Origin: CAZHCA01 sp964530825
GTDB lineage: Bacteria > Bacteroidota > Bacteroidia > Chitinophagales > Saprospiraceae
Length of the DNA stretch: 64,000 bases
Assembly: GCA_964530825.1 (NCBI GenBank)
Contig: CAZHCA010000022.1
Coordinates: 12,668 to 76,667 of the forward strand
Reading direction: 5' to 3'
Shown one piece after another: positions 35,781 through 43,127 of the stretch. Within the stretch, counting starts at the first letter, position 1. The number at the start of each line of letters is the position of its first letter. A model generated the notes under the pieces. It worked only from the letters and a program-made list of their open reading frames with translations. It had not been told where the DNA came from and ran no database searches. The translations under genes were made by a program, and so were the position numbers.

Positions 35781-35795
35781 CTCAAATGGTTGGAC

Positions 35796-37229
35796 TTACA
35801 CGTCTACCTTTTCGGCCAGTTCGTCGACGGTGCGCAGCAACCAGCTCTGGTTGAATATGTTGGACGTCTGCCCAATGGCCCGCCGCAGGCGCTCGATGTC
35901 CTTGCGATTTTTTTCGGCCGATGTATAGTCCAGCCGGTCGCGAATGCCCGCCGCCCGGCGTGTAAACTTGAATAAATTATAGTACCCCTTACGGCGTACA
36001 TCGGCCATCAGTTTATTGCGAAGCAGATAGATCCGGAAGGACTCGACCAGGGAAGCCAGGGCGTCGTATTCTTCTAGGGCGTAATAGGTACGCAGCAGCA
36101 ACTCCTTGCTACCCAGGTTATAGCGAAGGTCGGTATACTCGATGCGGGTGAGCAGAGCCAGTACATCGTCGTAGCGGCCAGTGGCGTAATAGTAGGCGGC
36201 CAGGTTAAAAGAAAAGGCATTTTCGCGTTCGCGGGGGTCCAGCCGGTCGCGGTATTCGTACAGGAAGTTGTGCACCCATTCGAAAGCTTCGAGGCGCAAT
36301 CCGGTGGTGACGATATTTTTGTAGTGCCATTCGCTCAACAGGCCGTCTTCGATAAGAAGTTCCTGGTCGAGCTGGCGCTGGTACAACTGGAAAATTTCCT
36401 GGTAAAAAGCTACCTGCCCCCGGTTGATCTGGTCGATACAGAAGTTTTGGAAATAATTGTATAGCGTCTTGCGCTCAACTGCACCGAATGCCTGTTCGTG
36501 CGCTCGCAGGGTACCGAAAGCCCGCTGATATTCTTCCTCCGACCCGGTATCGAGCATGCGGTAGGTGCGGTAGTAGACCAGGACCGGCGGCACGGCAGCG
36601 TAGCGACCGGGGTGGTTGTCGACTTCCCGCAGAATGGCTTGCAGAAATTGCGGCCGGTAGTCGACCGAGAGGATCCGTTGCCGGATGCGCAACTCACAGG
36701 CATCTTTTAGTTTTTCGGCAATAAAATAATGGTCGAGTTGCGTTTGTTTATCTTGTAGGGTGCGATCCTCTTGCCAACGCTCGGTCTGGTCAAAGTAAAT
36801 AGCTGCTTCGCCCAAAAGATCCGCCCGCCTGCGGTAGTAAGTGTTATCGTATTGATCGCTCCCCCTTTCCAGAAGCTGCCGTAGTTTTTTTTCATACAAG
36901 TCCGACCACTCGCGCGCCCGTAGCTGCCGCAACAATAATAGATCGGCTTGGTGGTCTTCCAGTTCCAATTGCTGCTGCACTAAAAATTTCTCTAACAGAT
37001 TAAAGGTATAGGTCAGGACGGGCGCCAAACGCTTTTCTGCATCGGCATCGCTGGGAAAAAGCCGCCCTGCTAGTCCGGACCGGTCGGGAAAATGTGGCGC
37101 TGTATGTACCAACACACCAACCAATTTGCGAACACCCCGGTGCTTGTTGTGGTAGGGGGAGTCGACAAATTCCTGGAATAGTCGGGCGTCGCGCTGAGAT
37201 AATTGCTGAAAATACCGTAAAAGTTTCAT
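35796..37229 (-). CDS. Uncharacterised helical-repeat protein
   Basis: A 477-aa cytoplasmic protein made almost entirely of amphipathic helices. It is rich in Leu, Arg, Glu, Gln and Tyr. Spaced aromatic patterns (AAYYYATGRYDDVLALL, LRTYYALEEYDALASLV) resemble TPR-like pairs. It opens with MKLLRYFQQLSQRDARLFQEFVDSPYHNK. I recall similar helical proteins in Saprospiria-type genomes but cannot name a family. No enzyme motif, signal peptide or membrane segment is visible. It is divergent from the 1872-aa surface protein gene (184 bp, AT-rich). It may act as a scaffold; this is inference from the fold only. Confidence 0.7.
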   Translation of the reverse strand: MKLLRYFQQLSQRDARLFQEFVDSPYHNKHRGVRKLVGVLVHTAPHFPDRSGLAGRLFPSDADAEKRLAPVLTYTFNLLEKFLVQQQLELEDHQADLLLLRQLRAREWSDLYEKKLRQLLERGSDQYDNTYYRRRADLLGEAAIYFDQTERWQEDRTLQDKQTQLDHYFIAEKLKDACELRIRQRILSVDYRPQFLQAILREVDNHPGRYAAVPPVLVYYRTYRMLDTGSEEEYQRAFGTLRAHEQAFGAVERKTLYNYFQNFCIDQINRGQVAFYQEIFQLYQRQLDQELLIEDGLLSEWHYKNIVTTGLRLEAFEWVHNFLYEYRDRLDPRERENAFSFNLAAYYYATGRYDDVLALLTRIEYTDLRYNLGSKELLLRTYYALEEYDALASLVESFRIYLLRNKLMADVRRKGYYNLFKFTRRAAGIRDRLDYTSAEKNRKDIERLRRAIGQTSNIFNQSWLLRTVDELAEKVDV

Positions 37230-37413
37230 GCTAGGTTTACCAAAAAACGTAACGACATAGAAATCATAAAATGATGATTATCAATAGTAAAGAATTAAAA
37301 TTATAAAATATCTCTCTAAAAAGGGCCAAAAGAGGGCCCAAAAAGTATTTTCCCTAGCGATGAGAAAAGAACACTTTTGTATCGAGAGCTAAAGCATGAT
37401 CTCTTAAACCGAT

Positions 37414-40400
37414 ATGACCATGAACAAAATGCTACGTACCAACACCCTTCTGACCTTCCTTTTGCTACTGGCCTGGCAGTGGAGCCGGGCACAGGAGCTA
37501 TGCCTGGATTTCGAGCAGTTCGAATATGACTCGGCCATCGGAGCGGAGTCGGATTACGAGCCTGGCGACTTCGTTTTTTTCGAAAACGGCATTAATGTTT
37601 TTCTCGATAACTTCTTGTATACCAATGGAAATACCGGCTTCTGGAACGTCGTCGGCTACCATGCCGATTCCATCAATCTAAACATTCCTTTTGGTAAGGG
37701 CGCTTTCGCCTTTATCAGCAATATCAACGTTCGATTTGACTTTTCCCAGGCCCCGGCCGATATCCGTACAGTGTGTTTTGATTTTTGGGATGGGGGCGGC
37801 GAAGAAAACATTGCCATCAACGGCATCGGGCCGTTTCCCGCCCAAACCCTGAAAGACCTCGATTTCGCGACCCTTTTCCCCGATCTCGATATCGACCTCC
37901 GCATCGCCGATTCCAGCAATTCGGGCTTTGTATCGGCCGGCACGCTTTGCGTTACCGGCAACATCAGCAGCCTGACCATCGGAGGTCAGGAGTTTGGCCT
38001 GGACAATCTTTGTGCCACTACCGCCGATCCCAATACCTGTTCGATCCGAAACCTCGAAGTAAAACCGGAGCCCTGTACCCCCGATGATGTTTTCTATGCC
38101 CAATTAGCATTCGAGTTTGACAACCCCGGCAATGCTGGCTATGGTGTGCAGGTGAATGGAGTAGTAGTTGATACGCTATCCTACGACGAGGCGCCCCGCG
38201 TAGGACCTCTAGAGGTGAATGCGGCCGGAAACTACACCTTCTGGGTCTATGACCTGGAAAATCCCAATTGTGGCCAGCGAGTCGTGCTGGACACCTTTCC
38301 GTGCAACGCAGGTTGTTATGTCGAAAACATTAAAGCCCATTACTCCATCTGCAAAGACGATTCCATTGACGTATACCTCGACTTCGATTACCTGTCGACC
38401 AATGCCGCCGATAACCCCAACTGGCAACTCGTCATCAATAATGCTGGCATCTTGGAATTTGAAAATAAGGACCTGCCCCTCACCCTTACCCTACCCCAGG
38501 ATTTGCTCAGCGCTGCCGATGCCCTTCGCTTTGAGGTATGTGCCCAAAACCGCCCGCTTAACTTTCCCTGCTGTCTCGAGGGCTTCTTCGACTTTCGCGA
38601 TTGCAATTCCACAACCTGTAAGATAGAGAACCTGGAAGCCTATTATACCAATTGCGAGGACGATGACGACGACAAACTGGAACTCTATGTCGACTTCGAC
38701 TATCAGCCTGCTACAACAAGTGATAATCCCAAATTTATTCTATCCCTCCAGGGCGAGCCTTTCTTCGACTTTTCACAGAAAGACCTGCCCCTGGAGGTCG
38801 ATCTTCCGGACCGATTCTTGTCCACCAATGAAGCGCTGAAGGTAGAAGTTTGTGGTTTAAATAACGGCGTGGAGACCTGCTGTGCTGCCCGCGAAGCCTT
38901 CTTCCGCGTATGTGAAGACACCTGCCCCATTGACAACCTAGAGGTTAAGGCATTTGAATGTCTCCCCGGCGGGAAGTACAACATCAAGGTAGACTTCGAC
39001 CTGAATGACGACCTGGCCGGTTCGGATACCCGGTTCTTAGTGGAGGTCGACGGTACGGCATACGGACCCATCTCCATCAACCGGTTGCCCTACACCGTGG
39101 AAAACGCACCAGTGTTTACCGAAGCCTTAACTTTCCCGGTCGCTGTTTATCTGGAAAGAGATACCCTGTGCCGCCTCGAAAAACAATCGTACCGGCCCAA
39201 CTGCGATCCGAGCACCTGCTTTCTCAACAGTGTGGGCGCAACAATAAAAAGATGTTATGACGACGGCAGCTATGATATTCAAGTCGGGGCATCCTTTGAC
39301 TACGGCATCAATATCGATCCCGGTACCGAATTAAAAGTGTGGATCGACGGGGTGGAAAAAGGCACCTTTAAAGTCGACCAATTCCCGGTTTCTTTAGAAA
39401 AAGTACCCATTCTGACTGATGCGCTCTTTTTCGAGGTAGGTCTCAGCGTGGCCGGTAATGACACCTGCTCGGTCACTGCCCTGATCGATAAGCCCGAGAA
39501 CTGCACTGATACTTGTGCAGTCGTGGGCGTGGAGGCAAGCATCACCAATTGTTACGAAGGCAGCCTGTACGATCTGAAAATTGCACCCGTCATTAACCCC
39601 AAAATTATCCTCATCCCGGAGGCCCAGTTTGAAGTGTGGATCGATGGGCAAAATTACGGCGTATTCTTTTTGTATGAATTCCCATTGCTCATCGAAAGCT
39701 ATCCCATCCAGACCGAAGCTGCCACCATCGAGGTTGGGGTCAACCTGGCTGGTGAGGATTGCGAGGGGAAAAACCAGTTGAGGAAACCGGCTACCTGCCC
39801 GCTTGCTTGCCCCATCGGGCCGGCCAGGTTTACCCTTACCGATTGTGCAGAAGGTGACGACGACGAGATCAAGTATTTTGTACTCCTTGAAGCGCCCGTC
39901 TATGACTCCGCGGCTCAGTTGGTAATCGAATCGGAAAATGGCTTCCGCGAGACCTTCCAGGCAGGTGAACTACCATATGTATTCGATTTTTATTCTGACG
40001 ATCCCGGGGATCAGATAACGTTTTTCTTGTGCAGCGAAAACGACAGTGAGGATTGCTGCCAGAAAGCTGAACTTACCCTGAATTGTGGATCGTTGGGCGA
40101 TTGCCCGCTCGTAGCCCTGGAAGCCGAAGCCAAAAACTGCTACGACAACGGCTCCTATGACTTCTCCCTTGACCTAGCGATCAAAGATGATCAGGAGGTG
40201 AACCCGGAAACCCCGGTCGAAATACTAATTGAAGGCGAGCGTTACGGCCTCTTTCCCATTAAGGATTTTCCGCTATTGCTGGAACAGGTGCCGGTGAATA
40301 CCAGCGCGCTCGATGTTTCAGTAGGGGTGGTTTTGCGCGACTACGAAAACTGTGATCAGAAGGTGTCCGTTCATCTGCCTGATTGCAATGGTATCAACTG

Positions 40401-43032
40401 CCCGATCGGCCAGGTAAAAGCCAGTAATCTGGAATGCCATGGTGAAGGAAGGTATTCGGTTACCCTCGATGCCGAAGTATTTCGCCCGGAGACTTACCTG
40501 GTGATCAGCTTCAATGATATACGCAAAGAAATTCAAGCCGGAGAATTGCCTATCCGGCTCGATTTCGAATCCGCTGCCAATGCTGCCGTAGAGGTATTCG
40601 AGATCTGTACCGCCGACGCACCCGGCAATTGCTGCCGCCGGCTGGAAGTGAAGCTCGACTGCAATTCCGGCGATTGCCACATCGGCGCCCTAAAAACCGA
40701 GATTATAGACTGCGAAGGGGATAGCTTCAGCTTACTCTTGAATTTCAGCCATGCCAATGTTTCCGATAGCTTCCGGCTTATGGTGGCTGGCGAGTGGGCC
40801 GCATCTTATAGCTATGAGGACCTTCCCATAAAAATTGGTCCCCTGCCCCTCCGCAATGCCAACCGGCAGTACATCATCGCCGCGCAGGATAACCAATCCC
40901 TCAACTGCGTTGCACGCAAGATCATCGAAGCACCGGATTGCAAAAAGCCAAGTTGCGCTTTCGAAGACCTTTGGGCTGAAACCACCGATTGCAATGATCA
41001 AGAGCGCTTTTACGTAGAAGTGGGGCTGGGGGCAGATGAACGTGCCGGACTCGGCTACCTCATCTTTGCCAACGGACGCATGTTCGGGCCATATCAATAT
41101 GGTCAAAACCGGTTGAAAATCGGCCCGTTTTTCGGCGATGACCGACGTGGCGTCGACCTGCTGGTGGTAGATATGGAAGATCCCACCTGCTTCGGTCACC
41201 GTTTTCTGAAAGCACCCGATTGCGATTATGACGACTACTGCATCCTAGATGACTTCACCTTGAAAGCAACCGAATGCCTGAACGATGGAGGCTATGAATT
41301 GCTGGTGGATTTTGATGCCGATGATGCCGATGATCGATTCTTTAACCTCTTCCAGGGCGACGCTTACCTGGGCACCTATAGCTTGTACGAACTACCAGTG
41401 CACATCACCTTTACGACCGATCGCAACGCCACTGTTCCTTTCCGAATCTGTCTTTTCGACGATGAGGACGACGACGGCGGCGATGAGGACGACGACGACG
41501 ACGGCGATGACGACGACGACGGCGGCGATGACGACGACGACGGCGATGAGGACGACGACGGCGATGAGGACGACGACGACGGCGATGAGGACGACGACGA
41601 CGGCGATGAGGACGACGACGGCGATGAGGACGACGACGACGGCGATGAGGACGACGACGACGGCGATGGTGATGGCGATGATGACTTAGACAACCCAGAA
41701 GGAGGTGTGCGTGGCAATGTGGAAGAATGCTGTAAAACTTTCCAGGTAACTTTGCCGAGTTGCACCACGCCTTGCGAGCCATTGAATGCTCATTTTGAAG
41801 CAGGTGTCTGCGAAGATGACCACTTTACGGCCATTCTAAAAATTGAAGGCCCGGTGAGCGGCCTGCCGCTCCACGCCATCGTCCAAGAAACCAACGACAC
41901 CTTCCTGTTACAAACCAGGGAGACCGAAATTGGACCGCTGCCCCAGGATGGTAGTGGACGTTATACCGTAATTGTCTATAATCCCAACATCGAGCGTTGC
42001 ATCACCCGCCTTATCCTCATGCCCTCCCTTTGCGGTGGAGAGGAAGTATGGCCGGGCGATGCCAACCTCGACAACCAGGCCAACCATTTTGATTTGATCA
42101 ATATTGGCATTGCTTTTGGCAGTGAGGGGCCGGGACGCAACGATCGCTCCGGTGTGTGGGCCGGCATCCCTGCCGCCAACTGGCCCGACTTCTTTGCCGA
42201 CGGTCTCAACTACAAGCATGCCGACGCCAATGGCGACGGCCGCATCAACGAGGGTGACGTAGCGGTTCTGCAACGCAATTACGGAGAAAATAACGGCCTA
42301 GCCGTCGACGTGGCGGTACCGGAGGCTGCCGAGTTCAACCCGACCGTTTACCTCAACCTCCCAGAACAGGGTGAATTACCGCCGGGTGCTGAGTTTGAAA
42401 TACCGATCTATATCGCCGAACCCGACAACCCGCTGGTCGATGTCTACGGACTGGCTTTTACTATCGAGTTCGACCCTGAGCTCATCAGCGCCACTGATTT
42501 AGAGATCCATTATCCTACGAGCTGGCTGGGCGCCCAGGGCGTAAACCTAATCACTATCGACAAGGTCTTTCCGGCAGAGGGGCGTATCGAGATTGGCCTC
42601 TCGCGCACCGACCAGAACAACGTGAGTGGCTACGGACCGGTGGCTTATATGCGCGGCATTATCGACGATATTGTCGGATTTAATCACGAAGAGGTCCAAA
42701 TCAGCAGTGCCTCGGCCATGAATACAGCCCGCGACATGATCCCGCTGAAGGTAGGCCGCGCCCCTGCCGAAGAGCCGGAGGATGCCGACAAGGAATTGGT
42801 GGAAGAATCAACTATTCTCTACCCCAACCCGGTCAGCAACCTACTGCGCGTCAGCAACAACCTGGGGCTACCGGTACACCAGATGGAGATGCTCGACCTT
42901 AGTGGCGCCCCCATTGGCCTACAGACCCGCGGCGAGAACCGAATCGACCTCCGTTCAATACCGGCAGGCATCTACATCGTACGTCTCCATGTTGGCGACT
43001 ACATCCTATACAAAAAAGTAATTAAGCATTAG
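37414..43032 (+). CDS. Giant modular T9SS-secreted surface protein with acidic repeat tract
   Basis: A 1872-aa protein. A signal peptide (1-26; a second ATG at 37420 is possible) is followed by a beta-rich N-terminal domain (about 28-205). Then come about 13 tandem modules of roughly 95 residues (209 to about 1540). Each begins with a Cys-x-I/V-type strand (e.g. CSIRNLEV, CKIENLEA, CPIGQVKA), has a central YG-x-F and LP-L pattern, and closes with C...CC...C or C...C. An acidic tract (1349-1424) sits inside the 12th module. Next come two EF-hand/dockerin-like loops (GDANLDNQANHFD; DANGDGRINEGD), a cohesin-like beta domain (about 1640-1780) and a type A T9SS tail (YPNPVSNLLRVSN ... IPAGIYIVRL). 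It is likely a Ca-binding cell-surface adhesin or matrix protein. Confidence 0.85.
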   Translation: MTMNKMLRTNTLLTFLLLLAWQWSRAQELCLDFEQFEYDSAIGAESDYEPGDFVFFENGINVFLDNFLYTNGNTGFWNVVGYHADSINLNIPFGKGAFAFISNINVRFDFSQAPADIRTVCFDFWDGGGEENIAINGIGPFPAQTLKDLDFATLFPDLDIDLRIADSSNSGFVSAGTLCVTGNISSLTIGGQEFGLDNLCATTADPNTCSIRNLEVKPEPCTPDDVFYAQLAFEFDNPGNAGYGVQVNGVVVDTLSYDEAPRVGPLEVNAAGNYTFWVYDLENPNCGQRVVLDTFPCNAGCYVENIKAHYSICKDDSIDVYLDFDYLSTNAADNPNWQLVINNAGILEFENKDLPLTLTLPQDLLSAADALRFEVCAQNRPLNFPCCLEGFFDFRDCNSTTCKIENLEAYYTNCEDDDDDKLELYVDFDYQPATTSDNPKFILSLQGEPFFDFSQKDLPLEVDLPDRFLSTNEALKVEVCGLNNGVETCCAAREAFFRVCEDTCPIDNLEVKAFECLPGGKYNIKVDFDLNDDLAGSDTRFLVEVDGTAYGPISINRLPYTVENAPVFTEALTFPVAVYLERDTLCRLEKQSYRPNCDPSTCFLNSVGATIKRCYDDGSYDIQVGASFDYGINIDPGTELKVWIDGVEKGTFKVDQFPVSLEKVPILTDALFFEVGLSVAGNDTCSVTALIDKPENCTDTCAVVGVEASITNCYEGSLYDLKIAPVINPKIILIPEAQFEVWIDGQNYGVFFLYEFPLLIESYPIQTEAATIEVGVNLAGEDCEGKNQLRKPATCPLACPIGPARFTLTDCAEGDDDEIKYFVLLEAPVYDSAAQLVIESENGFRETFQAGELPYVFDFYSDDPGDQITFFLCSENDSEDCCQKAELTLNCGSLGDCPLVALEAEAKNCYDNGSYDFSLDLAIKDDQEVNPETPVEILIEGERYGLFPIKDFPLLLEQVPVNTSALDVSVGVVLRDYENCDQKVSVHLPDCNGINCPIGQVKASNLECHGEGRYSVTLDAEVFRPETYLVISFNDIRKEIQAGELPIRLDFESAANAAVEVFEICTADAPGNCCRRLEVKLDCNSGDCHIGALKTEIIDCEGDSFSLLLNFSHANVSDSFRLMVAGEWAASYSYEDLPIKIGPLPLRNANRQYIIAAQDNQSLNCVARKIIEAPDCKKPSCAFEDLWAETTDCNDQERFYVEVGLGADERAGLGYLIFANGRMFGPYQYGQNRLKIGPFFGDDRRGVDLLVVDMEDPTCFGHRFLKAPDCDYDDYCILDDFTLKATECLNDGGYELLVDFDADDADDRFFNLFQGDAYLGTYSLYELPVHITFTTDRNATVPFRICLFDDEDDDGGDEDDDDDGDDDDDGGDDDDDGDEDDDGDEDDDDGDEDDDDGDEDDDGDEDDDDGDEDDDDGDGDGDDDLDNPEGGVRGNVEECCKTFQVTLPSCTTPCEPLNAHFEAGVCEDDHFTAILKIEGPVSGLPLHAIVQETNDTFLLQTRETEIGPLPQDGSGRYTVIVYNPNIERCITRLILMPSLCGGEEVWPGDANLDNQANHFDLINIGIAFGSEGPGRNDRSGVWAGIPAANWPDFFADGLNYKHADANGDGRINEGDVAVLQRNYGENNGLAVDVAVPEAAEFNPTVYLNLPEQGELPPGAEFEIPIYIAEPDNPLVDVYGLAFTIEFDPELISATDLEIHYPTSWLGAQGVNLITIDKVFPAEGRIEIGLSRTDQNNVSGYGPVAYMRGIIDDIVGFNHEEVQISSASAMNTARDMIPLKVGRAPAEEPEDADKELVEESTILYPNPVSNLLRVSNNLGLPVHQMEMLDLSGAPIGLQTRGENRIDLRSIPAGIYIVRLHVGDYILYKKVIKH
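41458..41685 (+). repeat. Coding minisatellite: Asp/Glu/Gly tract
   Basis: A 228-bp in-frame tandem repeat built from 18-bp units (Gly-Asp-Glu-Asp3) and 21-bp units (Gly-Asp-Glu-Asp4). They combine into a 60-bp higher-order unit (6+7+7 codons) present twice without change, at 41542-41601 and 41602-41661, with looser copies before and after. The encoded 76 residues are only Asp, Glu and Gly. Exact identity at synonymous positions (GAT after Gly, GAC in the runs) points to recent slippage or unequal exchange. Confidence 0.95.
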
Positions 43033-43068
43033 AGCAGTAGTTATTTAAGCAACTTAGTGCAGATTCCG

Positions 43069-43102
43069 CAGCTGCCCTTATCGCAAGGGCAGCTGTTTTT
43101 TT
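43069..43102 (+). terminator. Rho-independent terminator of the 1872-aa protein gene
   Basis: Arms CAGCTGCCCTT (43069-43079) and AAGGGCAGCTG (43085-43095) form a perfect 11-bp stem with a 5-base loop, followed by seven T (43096-43102). It lies 36 bp after the stop, before the convergent lptD gene. Confidence 0.92.
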
Positions 43103-43127
43103 GCGTATCCAAAACTGGCGACCGGGC

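Noticed and set aside
41376..41782. Minus-strand open frames rich in Ser/Pro or Arg/His across the acidic repeat
   Set aside because: They are the reverse complement of the GAC/GAT/GGC repeat, which lacks stops in all frames. The plus-strand frame is part of a continuous 1872-aa protein with a signal peptide and T9SS tail.
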